64,000 nt of DNA from Jackrogersella multiformis (Eukaryota > Ascomycota > Sordariomycetes > Xylariales > Hypoxylaceae): the NCBI GenBank assembly GCA_902806575.1, contig CADCXD010000004.1:1798001-1862000 (forward strand), written 5' to 3'. Position 1 is the first letter of the stretch. Every line of letters starts with the position of its first letter. The notes beneath the pieces are model-generated. The model worked only from the letters and a program-made list of their open reading frames with translations, was not told the DNA's origin and made no database searches. The position numbers and the translations under genes are program-made. Of the stretch, positions 10,624 through 22,624 are shown in pieces.

Positions 10624-11990
10624 ATGCCAGCTGAGTCCAATTTCCAAGATGTCACCAGCTCCACGATCCGGACTCGGACTATGCCTCAGCTCAGCGGCGG
10701 AAGTGAGAAGCCACGGTGGTGGATAAAACGTTACCGGACGGAGACCGCTGCCAGCGCCGCTAGTGTTCTGTCGACTGTCACTGCTTTCCCTCTCGATAGT
10801 GTGAAGACTCGTATGCAAACATATCCTTATGCGGGTGCCTTGGATTGCGTGCGAGTGACTTATAAATCGGAGGGCATTCGTGGTTTCTTTCGAGGTACGT
10901 CACAAACCCGGGCGCACAAGCAAAACAAATCCAAGCTCCAGAGACAACATACGTGCCTCGTACCTCATGCCTACCTACCTACCTACCTACCTACCTACCT
11001 ACCTACCTACCTACCTGGACCTAGATAGCTAACGCCACCTTGCCCATGTAGGTGTAACTGCTCCCCTAGCCAGTGTCACACTTGTACGAACCATTTCATT
11101 CTCGATCTACCAACGCTCCAAATACGTTTATTCCGACTGGATGAAAACACATCTCGGCTTCTGCCCACTTGAACATGTTAATAAGAACGGCGCATACCCG
11201 AATCTAGGCACTATTGCCTGCTTCGGGGCTGCCGGAGCCACTGCCGGCTCTGGTATTACCTTTATTGCCTGTGAGAAGCTGCATGACTCCACGGAGAGCA
11301 CTATGAACTACAATTAACGAATACGAAATTAGGTCCTTTCGAGTTAACGAAACTCAGCGCCCAAGTATCTGTCCTCATGGCGAATCAGAAGAACGCTGAT
11401 CCGCAGAAGCAAGCTATTGCCCTCAGCTATCATAATAAAGGAACATTCAAAACTCTTGCAAACATAGTCAAGCATAGAGGCTTCAGCGGAATGTACACCG
11501 GATTAAATTTGCATCTGTGTAAGGTGGCACCCAGCGAGAAAACCCTACGCAGTCGACTAATACAGATGCAGTGAGAGATACCCTCGGGACGGGTATCTAC
11601 TTTGCAACATACGAGAGCAGCAAGCAGCTACTAACGACCTTCAGCGGGAAGGATGCTCACAAAAATCCCATTGCCGTGCTCTCCGCCGGAGCTCTCTGCG
11701 GCATAGTATCATGGGCGTTGATATGTTAGTGTCCTACACGCTAGTTGTGCCAGTTGTGAGCTGACTCTCTACTAGATCCCATTGATTCTGTCAAGAGTAT
11801 CTATCAGCGTAATGCGTTGATGTATTCTAAAGGCCAGAAAGTGCCGGTCCCCAAAATCCAATTCTTCAGACAAGACATGTATCGCGGACTCGGCGTGTCT
11901 ATGGGACGCTCTGCGGCGGTCAACGCCGTGTTCTTTTCGGCATTTGAGTTTTTTAAGAAACGAATCAACGCTATGAAGGAAGATGATTAG
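10624..11990 (+). CDS. Mitochondrial carrier family (SLC25) protein
   Basis: Six-helix inner-membrane carrier. Five exons, 10624-10894, 11052-11270, 11333-11518, 11572-11724 and 11776-11990, all join in matching phase to give 347 residues. The three signature repeats are visible: PLDSVKTRMQTY near residue 60, PFELTKLSAQ at the exon 2/3 join, and YPIDSVKSIYQR at the exon 4/5 join. Between them are RGFFRG, RDTLGTGIYFATYE and YRGLGVSMGRSAAVNAVFFSAFE, typical of even-numbered helices. The substrate cannot be read from sequence; the arrangement resembles fungal carnitine/amino-acid-type carriers. Intron 1 (157 nt) contains a long (CTAC)n tract. Intron 3 has two usable acceptors 6 nt apart (TACAG and TGCAG). 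The last residues, MKEDD, are hydrophilic, as is usual. Confidence 0.9.
10971..11016. repeat. (CTAC)n tetranucleotide tract inside intron 1 of the carrier gene
   Basis: About eleven perfect ACCT units lie in the 3' half of the intron, just upstream of the likely branch site (AGCTAACGCC) and the acceptor at 11051. Confidence 0.95.
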
Positions 11991-12618
11991 GACCCGGTTC
12001 TAGTACCTGTGACGGCGAGTCCCGGCAACAATTGTACAATCTTTTAAGTACGATAAGAAGCATTTGATGAGGCGTTTGGTATGGGTTTATGGACAAGCTG
12101 AATTAGCATGGCAACCCGAAAGGGGTAGCCGGGCAAGAATTTGGCAAGGACGAATCTCACAACCCGTTTCGGGAATGATGACAGACAGGAATAACACATT
12201 ATATCAGAAAGGGCGCACAAAATAGTTCTAGTCGAAGACCAATAAATGCATGTTATTCATGCCACGGCAGAAAGCAAAACTAAAATGATCCTCTGATCAC
12301 ATACTCCGCCGAGACGTAACTCTAACACGGCTTACAGCCTATCATACAAGTGCAACAGTTGGCAGCGGTCGATGAGGCGGCATCATGACCTATTTCGCCT
12401 CTCGTGCTACCCCGAGCTTATCCCTCGCAAAACAGATTTGTATTTCTCTAGTGTCCTGCCTGCCTAAACGCCAAACCTCAAAAGATGCAACATGACTACT
12501 TTGACCTAGCGTAGGCATCGTCATCAACGCATCTATCCATTAGTCGGCCATCGGGCCCTAGCCCGTAGCCGAATCGGGTCTACTGAAAAACACGAGCCGC
12601 GTCCGGTCAATGCACAGC
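11991..12618. other. Intergenic, convergent 3' regions
   Basis: The 628 bases between the carrier and MOB1 3' ends show no coding signal or recognisable element. Confidence 0.5.
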
Positions 12619-13458
12619 TCAATCGCTTCGCAGCATGCTCTCGACGAGGTCGCCAAGCGGGCCCCAGAAGTCCTTGCCGGTGGCGAGGTTGTGTTCGTCG
12701 ATGAAGAGGACGTACTGCTTGAAGGAGGTGTTGAGGTGGGGCTCGAGGCCGAGCTCGCGGATGACGGGGTAGTGGTGGCAGTAGATGTGGGCGTAGACGC
12801 GGTACATGCGCTTGAAGATCTGGCGGACGAGGGCGGGGAAGGACTTGGGGAAGGGGACGCCGATGCGGGAGGGCAGGACGGCCTCGTTGTCGATGCTGGA
12901 CTGGACCCAGGACATGAGCTGCTCGATGTAGGCGGGGGCGGCCATCTTGGTGGGGCGCTTGTAGGCGCCGCCGTCCTGCCAGAGGTACTCGAACTCGTCG
13001 GTGGCCTTCATCTCGGGGCACGACTGCGGCGAGCAGAACTCGGTGATGGCGCCGTACAGCAGGTTGACCTGGTTGTAGAAGTCCACCATGTTGACCGCCA
13101 GCCACTCGTTCTCGTCCTCGCCCTCGGGCAGCTTGACCACCTTGCGGAGCGAGCCGCCGCCCAGCGTCGCCTCCGCGTACTGCCGCAGCTGGTAGCTCGT
13201 GTTGCCGCCCTTGCCGGGGCGCGAGCGGAACTGGTTGCGCGCGCGCTGGTTGCTGCGGCGGAGGGGGGGAGGCATGTTAGCGAGCGGGGTTTGACGGAAG
13301 AGGATTATGTTGTTGTTGTTGTTCTTCTTCTTCTTGGGGGAGGGGTGAGTTCGCCTTTGGTGGGGATTGACTTACACGGTCGTCACGAACGAAGTCATCT
13401 TGTCCCCGATCTTGCGGAGGGGGGTCTTCTCGTGGTGCTGGACTGTTGACTGCGCCAT
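12619..13458 (-). CDS. MOB1: MOB1 kinase co-activator (mitotic exit / septation network)
   Basis: Activator subunit of NDR/LATS kinases (Dbf2/Sid2 type), acting at spindle poles and the septation site. Exons 13458-13376 and 13252-12619 flank a 123-nt phase-2 intron (GTAAGT...CTAAC...GCAG), giving 238 residues. The join creates MTSFVTT-V-NQRARNQFRSRPGKGG, matching fungal Mob1 N-termini. A short N-terminal extension (MAQSTVQHHEKTPLRKIGDK) precedes it. The core has LPEGEDENEWLAVNMVDFYNQ, the zinc-binding CSPQSCPEM with YAHIYCHHYPVI, and ends GPLGDLVESMLRSD. Exon 2 is strongly GC-biased at third positions and reads as an open frame on the opposite strand too, which is a shadow. The start could be the internal Met 21. 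Confidence 0.95.
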
Positions 13459-14483
13459 TGTTCATGTGTTAGCGGGGCATATCCTCTCTCGTCCATTGCA
13501 GCTGGGGTGTGCAGAATGTTAAACAGGTGTGTTGAAGTTCCGGCGGGCATTTATTTACCTTGGTCGGACAGAATGTTTGCTATACGTGAGTTTCGTAGCG
13601 CGATGTGGTACAGTGACGCTGGACAGGAACAGTGTGGAAGGGGGTTCTGCTGAAGTGGTGTAAGTTATTATTGTCCAAGCCGTGACAAGAGGTCTGATGA
13701 TGGAATTGGGATGTTTTCCCTGGTTGCTATGTCGTGCACGGGCCATTATAAATACTATGCGTGCCCATGGCGTCTCCACACTGATCTGATGCAGGGATAT
13801 AGGTACTAGATCCCTTGCCACTTATCCGATGCCTTGGGCAGGCACTTCCATTGCGGTTTACATTTTTGTTACTTTAACTTTTAAAGCCTTACTTCGATGA
13901 GAAGGTTCCACACGTTTAACTGCCTCTTTTAAAGAGATATAAACTTTGAGATAATCTTTTATTCTGCGAGGTTCTCAATGTGTTTTGATTGAGCGTTGAA
14001 ACATTATATCTTCATTCATCCCCACGGATTGTCTATCTACTAAGTACTCAGTATACTTGTGATAATCGTGGTTTTTATTACATCAACCCGACAAACAAAC
14101 TATTACCCCGATCTCCTATCTCCAAGCGTCCTTCATACCTGGGAACAAGGACTCGATCTCGCTGAGATGAATTTTTCAAATTATTCCATGTTTATACATG
14201 CGATGCCCTATCGTCGGGCTATCAACTTCCCGAATAACTACAAGGTCCAGTCGAGGAAACCCCGCAAATACACTAGGTGCCCCTAGTGCTCCAGCTTCTC
14301 CAGGTTTGGGGGAACCGGGTAATTGGAATCTCCACCAGAGGTTGCAGTAGAGCTTCAGTCTAGGTATAGTGTCATCTCATAATTACCAAGCGGGTGGTAC
14401 GGTGAGTATATAGATAAGTGCTTCTCTCCGTTATAATTTACATAATACCTACCATCAGTGTGGCTCCCTCATGGATTGTGATA
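13459..14483. other. Intergenic, divergent promoters
   Basis: The 1,025 bases between MOB1 and the six-hairpin glycosidase-like gene are AT-rich in the right half (13850-14100). No supported gene or element is present. Confidence 0.5.
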
Positions 14484-16907
14484 ATGATACTACGACTCCT
14501 CACATTCTCGCTTGTAGCCCTTCATGGTGCCCATGCTACTCGTGGAATCGATAGACGTCAAGTAGTCCGATCATTTAACCCTCGTCGTAATGTAAGCTCT
14601 AGTACCACGCCTCTACAAGTTGGCAATGGCAATTTTGCGTTTGGGGTGGATGTTACAGGTCTACAGACCTTCAGCCCATTCGCGACAATGTCGACTTGGG
14701 GTTGGCATAACTTCAGTCTCCCAACTACCCCTGGCCAGACTTCAGTAGATGGTCGGTAGTTAATTCCGGAATATAAGAACTTTAGTCTAACATGATATAG
14801 ACTTCACGGGTTTGGACTGGTGGACACATGGTCGACTGGTCAACTATAACCAGCCCAATCCAGCAGAAAACGATATCTCCAACTGGCTGATTCAAAATCC
14901 TCAACGGGCCAATTTAGGAACGATAGGCTTTCGGTTCAATGGAGATAATGTGACTGAAGAAATGCTAGAGAACAAGTCTCAGATACTCGACCTCTGGACC
15001 GGGAAAATCTCGTCTTCTTTCACTTACAACCAAGCTCCCGTCAAAGTTGAGACTTGGGCAGATTCGAGCTCCGATACAATTGGTATTTCTATCGAGTCTG
15101 ATCTTTTATCTACGGAATCTCTTGGTATCTTCTTCGATTTCCCTCTACCGACTAGGAATAAGTTTGAAGCACCTTTTGTCGGTGTCTTCAATGCCACAGA
15201 TAAGCATACCACAATCCTACAGCATAGAGGAAACGGAGCTACTATTCGCCATGACCTTGATGCCACCTCGTATTACGCCTCATTCGTGTGGGATTCCAGA
15301 GCTAAAATATCAGGACCACTTAATGGAACTCACCGTTACATACTACAGCCAACAAAGGGAACCAAGAGGATTGAATTATCAGTTACTTTCTCTCCATCTC
15401 CAGAGACGCACATACCGTCTTTTAGAGATCTTACATCCTCCTCTAAAACATGGTGGGAATCTTTCTGGAAATCCGGCGCATTTATTGATTTGACGGGAGT
15501 CAAGTCACCCAATGCTACAGAGCTTCAACGGAGAACAGTATTATCTCAATACCTGACAGCTGTCAACTCTGCGTCTTCATATCCGCCGCAAGGTAAGTTC
15601 TTCCTAAATTTCAAAAAAAATTACTAAACTTGCTGACTACGTTTAGAATCTGGTGAGGATATCTCATTTATCGATCTACCTAGATATATATACGTTGTTC
15701 CGTGCTAATGATCTAAGGATTGGTGAACAATGGGTGGTACGGCAAGTTTCACGTAAGTTCTACGAATAATATATTGTTGTTGAAGGATGTAATACGCATG
15801 AAACTCCAGATACTAACATTCTCATGTAGCTGGAAATGATATTGTGGCATCTCCTTCATTTCGCACGATGGAATCACTTCCCGTTATTACATCGTAGTCT
15901 CCCAAATATGTATAGCCAATGCTTAGATTCGTCAACCGACAGAGCAAAGCTTCAGGGGTATGATGGCGCCCGCTGGGGCAAGATGACCGATCCGACTGGA
16001 AGATCAGCCCCTGGAGAAATCAATTCGCTGCTCATCTGGCAGCAGCCTCACCCGATGTACTTCGCGGAAATTGTATACAGATCTTCGCCCAGCGCTGCTA
16101 CGCTAAAATCGTGGGATAAGGTCCTCACATCATCCGCTGATTTTATGGCATCCTACGCTTTTCTCAACGAGTCGACTAAGATTTACGACTTGGGCCTGCC
16201 GATGTACCCAGCATCAGAAAATACTAACCCTAATGCTACGGTAAATACAGCTTTCGAGTTAGCCTATTGGCGATTTGGTTTGGACGTTGCTATCAAGTGG
16301 AAGCAGAGACAAAAACTTGCGGCACCGAGCAAATGGATCAGAGTACGAGATAATTTAGCACCCTTGCCTACCGTAGATGATGCGTTCGCGATATACGAGG
16401 GCGTGCCGAACATGTGGAAGAACACCACGGTTCAGGACCATCCGGCTATGTCCGCCATCTTCGGTCTTCTTCCTCCGCCAAGTAGTGGACCACCCCTCAA
16501 CATGACTGTAGTCAGGAATACGGCGGATAAGATCCGAGATCTCTGGGACTTGGAGGACTGCTGGGGTTGGGATTTTCCAATGCTAGCTAGTAAGCTCTCC
16601 CTAAGTTTGAATTTTGTGCTCCTGTTCAAGGGTATCTTTTGAATCGCTTACTCTAACCTCCCCAGTGAACTCCCTACGCCTCGGAGATGTCGACCAGGCC
16701 GTGGCCTACCTCTTACACCCCTTATTTGATTTTGATGATGCCGGGTATCCTGTGGGTGGCTCGCGGGTACCGACGCCTTATTTCCCGGGTTCGAGCTCGT
16801 TCCTTTTGGCTATGGCTATGATGGCAGGAGGGTGGGACGGCGAGCCTGGAATGCACTTCCCGAAGGGATGGGATGCTCGCGCCGAGGGATTTGTCCCTGG
16901 GTTATGA
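14484..16907 (+). CDS. Secreted six-hairpin (alpha/alpha)6 glycosidase-like protein
   Basis: Probable extracellular carbohydrate-active enzyme of the six-hairpin glycosidase superfamily; the substrate is unknown. Six exons, 14484-14751, 14801-15592, 15647-15652, 15718-15752, 15830-16589 and 16666-16907, give 700 residues. The N-terminus (MILRLLTFSLVALHGAHA) is a signal peptide. The N-terminal beta domain has PLQVGNGNFAFGVDVTGLQTF, reminiscent of GH65/GH95-like proteins. Many NxT/S sequons fit secretion. The catalytic-domain motif SGLVNNGWYGKFHLEMILWH is assembled from four exons, including one of only 6 nt (AATCTG). Further blocks are CWGWDFPMLASMNSLRLGD and TPYFPGSSSFLLAMAMMAGGW. The first intron uses the non-standard donor GTCGGT. 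I chose the ATG at 14484 because it starts the signal peptide directly. Exact CAZy family is uncertain. Confidence 0.82.
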
Positions 16908-17691
16908 TATAGATGCCCAACGCGGGTTAGGGATATGTAAATTCGGATTATCGAATCGATTTGGAATATTTCAATGCTGCTACTTATTTGAATCACTTGT
17001 ACTGGAAATTTGCTACAGTAAGTAATTAAGAGTAGTTATGTGTAACTACCTAGGATACGATTCAAGACTGGTCATTGTCTGTGTCATTGCCATTACTAGG
17101 AGCTTCAGCAACAAAAAGGCCACAAAACTACCTTCTACCTAGGAGGTAGGTATTTAGTTAGTTCGTGATAGTGTTTTATATCATCAATCATTCATGACAC
17201 CGGCACTACGAGAGAAGTGAAGTTATATGACTCAATTGCTCTGATTTAGCAGACAGCAAATTTCGAGCTATCTCATTACACAATGATACACTGGTGTTCA
17301 AAAATGTCGTAATTTCCTGACATAGCAAGGCCATTATGTAAGGAAACATTACCTGTGTAGGCACTTGCTTTAGACAATTCATCAGATTCTAGTATCCCGA
17401 TGGTATTGATCCCAAGCTGACGACGATACGCCGATTGTATGATGTTGTACGGTGCAACGCAACTGAGCGACGAAACGCACGAACTGCCTCGTGACGCTGA
17501 AATCTAGTCATATATGAATTCCAGGCCCCTCCTCGACCACTGGGTCTGGTGTATTTCCGAATTATCTACAAAAGTATGCTGTTGGACGCGAGCAGATGGG
17601 TTGTTGGACTTCCAAGCTCATCCTTCTTTCGTTGACACACTGATCTACAATATATCACATCTGGGAAGATTAATAATAGTTTCTGCTTGTA
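16908..17691. other. Intergenic
   Basis: The 784 bases between the glycosidase-like gene and the orphan gene contain CTACCTAGGAGGTAGG near 17133. A plus frame at 17514-17711 shows no family signal and overlaps the orphan gene start, so it is not called. Confidence 0.45.
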
Positions 17692-18445
17692 ATGTCAGTC
17701 TTTCTTGGTGAATGGGAAATTGAAGACATGGCATCCAGTAGCTCACGTGGTTACATCGAGGTAAACCAAGCGATTAAGCCTTTCACGATCTACCTCGCCC
17801 TCCATCAACGCTACGATGACCCGTTAGGGGGTTTTGTAAGTCGACCTCGAGATCCCTCCTCCATGACTACCTAGCTAGCTAGGTATAGGCGCTAAACAAC
17901 GAGATAGTTTTGGAACATCGTCATGACTCTGAACAACAGCATGACCTGTTGCGTCTACCAAATCAGCCACCCGACGCCGCGGACCCCAGTCCTAAACAAC
18001 TGGGTGCTTAATATTAGTGCTGTGGGCGCATGGTCGCCGTGGACGTCGCCGACCCTTATCTGCATGTTCGAGATCCTGGAGTGCCAGAGGCAGGACGTCT
18101 TGACCCAGAAGTCCCTCCAGATCCGCGCCACGGGGCAAGGGATCTTCAACAGGAAGTCGGTCTCGCAGAATAGACTAGGGGCGGATTTCAGCGACAGGAC
18201 CTTTTCCCTGGATGTCCTGGCAAGAACTGTCGCCGGCGTGTCTGGCACGAGGTGTAAGTGGGCCTCTTTTTTCCCTCTCGATATGTTATTGTATTTGCTG
18301 GACGTTACGTGCTGATAATGGAATAGCCATGGCTCTCGAGCATCGTGCCCAAGAGGCGGCACAATGGTCGCGCCTGCAGGCCATTCAGATGACGGGGCAA
18401 GCTACCGTGGCTGGGGTTTTCAAAGTTTTCCGGTTGGTAGGGTGA
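17692..18445 (+). CDS. Hypothetical protein, 202 residues, three exons
   Basis: I do not recognise this gene. The model is supported by two introns with good consensus and matching phase: exons 17692-17835, 17908-18253 and 18327-18445. Intron 1 (72 nt, GTAAGT...GCTAAAC...ATAG) is phase 0; intron 2 (73 nt, GTAAGT...GCTGATAAT...ATAG) is phase 1. The predicted protein has no signal peptide or long hydrophobic helix. It contains IEVNQAIKPFTIYLALHQRYDD, a middle block rich in Trp, Ser and Cys (NNWVLNISAVGAWSPW), an Arg/Gln-rich stretch (LQIRATGQGIFNRKSVSQNR) and a helical end (EHRAQEAAQWSRLQAIQM). The start could instead be the internal Met at 17728. It sits between two secreted carbohydrate-active genes. 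It could be a lineage-specific gene or a chance reading. Confidence 0.45.
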
Positions 18446-19532
18446 GTGATAGATAAAGGCGTGGAATCCTAAAACCTGGAGGGATGCTTTGAGGGGCATC
18501 TATCCTTTGGAGGCTTGTCGTTCGCTAGGGCAATGACTATGGGAAGTGGAAGCATTCGTTTTGAATTCATGGAGTCTAGGGTTAAGAAGTGATCGACACT
18601 CGCTTCATGCTTCGCATAAGCACTTGGTATCTAGGAAATTGGTAATATGATAGCGTTGATGTTACGCCCTCTTTGAAGCTCTGTTGCGCTTATTTCCTAT
18701 CACGATATGCTTGCTACTAGTGAACCTCGCGAGACACCAAAAATTACCTGATATGATAGTCTTGCTTTTCAGCTGAAACTTGAATAGTAGTGAAGTAAAT
18801 AGTAGGCAGATCTTATAGTCGTTTTAGACGAGCATGATGTGTGTGAAGCTCCAAGTACCCCTATTTTGGAACAACATTTTTACGCACATGGACCTTTGAC
18901 TATCCCTATATTTGCCCTTTTTTGAGAATTTCCTTCGCATTTTCATGCTTGCATATTTTGAGAAACAGGGGTTAAGCTATTCCAAGTACTCCAAGATTCT
19001 GCTGACGCCAGCACACCCCCTTCAAATATCGGTGTCGGCATCCGGCAGCCCTCCTAGTGTATATACCAATGCGATTTCTGACAATCCCTAAGCTAATTTT
19101 TCTAGCATATACACTAGGAAGGTATATATGGGGAGATTTTAAGAATACACGTGTATAAAAAAGGGTTATCATCGTCTAATACTAGGTAACTAAGCCTGCG
19201 AGATCCTGGTAGTACTACGATACTACACTACTTAGTAATCCTTAGACCAAGATGCTTTTAAATAGAATTGGTGGAGGACCTTTTAAGATTAGAGCCTCAA
19301 TACCCAAAGATCCGTCCAGGATGGATTCAATCTTGCTGGGCCGCCCAACTTGGTCATTTTAGTGTAAGGATTCTCTGGGGACGACGGCTTGGCTGGACTC
19401 CACACCTTCATACTACAAGATGTGCGCCCGCTGCCATCATGGATTTGGGGTTTTCTCTGTCTCGTAGGTAGTTGAGTTTCGGTTTGGCAGAAACCGGAGC
19501 ATGCTGTATCGTTCCTTTTAGGTGCCTTGAAA
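18446..19532. other. Intergenic upstream of the GH55 gene
   Basis: The 1,087 bases contain no supported gene. Short frames at 19268-19471 (plus) and 19289-19615 (minus) lack family signals. Confidence 0.5.
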
Positions 19533-22051
19533 ATGCTTCCGCTATGGCTTGCCTCGAGCTTTGTGCTCTCGGCAGCTGCTTTGCCGTCGATGACGGGAGC
19601 CGTCCCTGCTCTCAATACAGCTCTCCAAGGTCACGACGTTGTGTTTAACGAGGCTGACTGTCCTCTCGTTCCGACGGACCCCTCGACTTATTGGTATGAA
19701 TCTATCACCCACGATGGAATATCTCCATTTATACCTGATGGAGCGAACTGGCCCGTCTTCCGAAATGTGAAGGCTACGTTCGGAGCTAAAGGCGATGGTG
19801 TCACCGACGATTCTGACGCTCTACAAAATGCGATCAACGCCGGAAATAGCTTTGCCAAGAGAAACACTAACAGCCTTGGAACTACCGGTCAGCCGGCTGT
19901 AGTCTACCTCCCGAAGGGCGTCTATGTGCTAGCTAAGCCGATACAGTTCTTCGTTGGAATGATCCTCATGGGAGACCCCATCGACCCACCAACGATCAAG
20001 GCGGCTAGCAACTTTGGTGGCGACTTCATGATCTATGCGAAGGACCCTTCCCAGGATTCGACTACGAACTTCTATGTGGGGATGAAGAACATAATTATAG
20101 ATTCGATGGACTTCGACAAGGACAAGAATCTCACGTTGGTAGACTGGAGTGTCAGCCAAGCGTGCCAGCTCGCTAACGTCCGATTCAATATGCCGTACGA
20201 GTCTACCGGCCACATCGGCATTGCGATGCCGGAGGGCGGTTCCGCACTGATTATGGAGGACTTGTATTTCCACGGCGGTGTAATTGGCGTCAAGCTGGAT
20301 AACCAGCAATACCATCTGAAGAGTCTCACTTTCGACGGCTGTAGAATCGGTATTTCTGTTCAACATATGTTCATGGCGCACTGCCAAGGGTGTAAATTCA
20401 GTCTCTGTGGTATCGGTGTCGACACCTCGAACCCGAGAGACGGCCTCCAGAGCCTTGGTACCTTCATAATCACGGATTCGACCGCAGACAACACCGGGGC
20501 TTTGGTCAACACGGCGACTACGGATGGGAGCTTCAACTCGATCGTGCTCGAAAACGTGCAGGTTGATGATGCATCAGTCTCGTCGACCGTAACGGTCAGC
20601 GGAGAAGTGGTCCTGAAGGGCAGCGTCAAGCAGGGCGATACCTGGGTTCTTGGGAATGCCTTTACGTCGAATGAATCAGCCGAGGGTGTTTTCCAAAAAG
20701 GAACGACCTTGTCCACACGACGAGCGGCGTCTCTCGTCGACGGCTCCGGAAGCTTCTACCGCTTCCCCCCGCCGACTTACAAGGAATACGGCGTGGAGCA
20801 ATTCGTCAACGTAAAGAACGTGCCCTCGTACCCCGTAGCTGGAGACGGTAAAACAGACGACACGGCGAATCTACAAGCCATTATTAACCAACATGCCGGG
20901 TCTAAGATCCTGTTCTTACCACACGGCATTTACATCGTGACGGACACGCTGGTCTTCCCCCCGGGAAGCCGAGTTATCGGCGAGGCTTGGTCGGCCATCT
21001 CGGCAACAGGCAACAAGTTCACCAACGCTGGCGCGCCGATACCGATGATCAAAGTCGGTAAGCCTGGAGACGTTGGGATTGCACAGTTCAGTGACATTGT
21101 CTTTACCGTCGAGGATATTCTTCCTGGTTGCACGCTGTTGGAAGTCAACATGGCCGGCGAGAAACCCGGCGACGTCGGCTTCTGGAACACGCATTTTAGG
21201 ATAGGAGGAGCGGCCGACACGCAGATCCAGGAGAAGTGCGGATCGGGCGTGACGACCGACCCGGCTCAGTGCAAAGCTGCTTTCATGCTAGCCCATTTCA
21301 CTGCCAGCTCGTCGGCGTACGTCGATGATATGTGGGGTGAGTTCACAGATCTCATGGTCTCCCCAAACTCGCTTAACTAATTGGGATATATAGGCTGGAC
21401 TGCGGACCATGATCTGGATGGCATTGAGAATCCCCTAACTAACCCCCAGTACATTGCCGTGGGCAGAGGCATCTTGATCGAATCGACGAAACCGTCTTGG
21501 TTCATCGGCTTCGCAAGCGAACACAATACCCTGTACGAGGTGAATATCAACAAGGCCGAGAACGTCTTTATCGGTTTCCAACAAAGCGAGACCCCTTACT
21601 GTATGTGTGCTTAGCAGTCCACTCACCCCTCCATGGTTAGTTTAACAAATGAAGCTAACCAAATGACCAAACAGGGCAAGGAGGCAAGTCTACACCCAAC
21701 ACACCTGACCCCTGGGGCCCTGTGGCATTGGACAGCGACCCAGATTTCTCGTGGTGCGCCACGGACGACGTCCACTGCCGCATGTCGATCTACCAGCGTA
21801 TCTCGGGCGCCAAGGACCTGAGCCTGTACGCGGGCGCGTTCTGGACCTTTTTCAACGGCAACCAGGCGTGCGGCGCGGGCGAAGACTGCCAGGCGGATGC
21901 TGTTCGGATAGATGATAGCACGGGCGTATCCTACATCGGGCTCGGCGTTAACCACGTCGGCAACCTTGTTGTCCGGGATGGCAAGCCGGTTATTACTAGT
22001 GCTGAGAGTAAGGGGGGTTGGTATGCTAATGCGGCCGCATACCTAATGTAG
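19533..22051 (+). CDS. Glycoside hydrolase family 55 glucan 1,3-beta-glucosidase (secreted)
   Basis: Exo-acting beta-1,3-glucanase with two right-handed parallel beta-helix (pectate-lyase-superfamily) domains, releasing glucose or short oligomers from laminarin-type glucans outside the cell. Exons 19533-21336, 21394-21600 and 21675-22051 give 795 residues, the usual size for the family. The signal peptide is MLPLWLASSFVLSAAA. Domain 1 begins WPVFRNVKATFGAKGDGVTDDSDALQNAI, and domain 2 begins FVNVKNVPSYPVAGDGKTDDTANLQAII, the paired GDGxTDD hallmarks. The C-terminal helix has VDDMWGWTADHDLDG (across join 1), FASEHNTLYEVNINKAENVFIGFQQSETPYWQG (across join 2) and FSWCATDDVHCRMSIYQRI. The frame extends six bases upstream with a TTG only, so the ATG at 19533 is the start. 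Both splice joins are phase 1. Confidence 0.95.
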
Positions 22052-22624
22052 CAGATTATTAAATTCGCTTTTGGTTGGTGTGGAAAGAGTAGCATTGGAG
22101 GAGATATTACGATAGACGTGTTAGTTTTTCGGACCTAGAAGACGTAGATATTTGATACCCGTTAAATAGACTATTCTGTTGTCGCCTTTGGGCTTATGAC
22201 TTCTGGTGATGATATTAAGGATCAATGCTGGGCTCGAAACCGTACTTTGCCGGCAATTAGTTCCTGAGGACCATCAAGAATAGCGTAGGCTCCCGCTTCC
22301 GAAATTGTCAAGTTGTTGGCTCCTCGAATCCCTCGAGTCTATTGAGAATCTTTTCGCATTTGTCGAACCAGTAATGTCAGCATATTGCATGTAACCTAGG
22401 TATGAGTGCTGCCATAAAAAAACAGGCTTGAGAAGCTCCCCCAAACCCCTTCCGTAAGACTACCAGTTCTGCGGAATGAGGTTAATGGAGGAGAGACATT
22501 TCACAATATTCTGTCTCTCCAGCCATCGCAGATATTTCGCTTTTATACACCAAGCGTTTCTCTTCTCTTCCCCTGCCGTGATACGAATTCCTGAATTCCT
22601 AGTCCGATCCTGATATTATCTCGT
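22052..22624. other. Intergenic, convergent 3' regions
   Basis: The 573 bases between the GH55 and LSM1 3' ends show nothing recognisable. Confidence 0.5.

Noticed and set aside
12610..13449. 279-codon plus-strand frame rich in Val, Gly, Leu and Asp
   Set aside because: It is the shadow of GC-rich MOB1 exon 2; composition is that of an antisense frame and MOB1 is unambiguous.
15601..15646. Reading through the intron after 15592 as a gene end
   Set aside because: The stop at about 15625 follows a GTAAGT donor, and the next exons restore the NNGWYGKFH motif.
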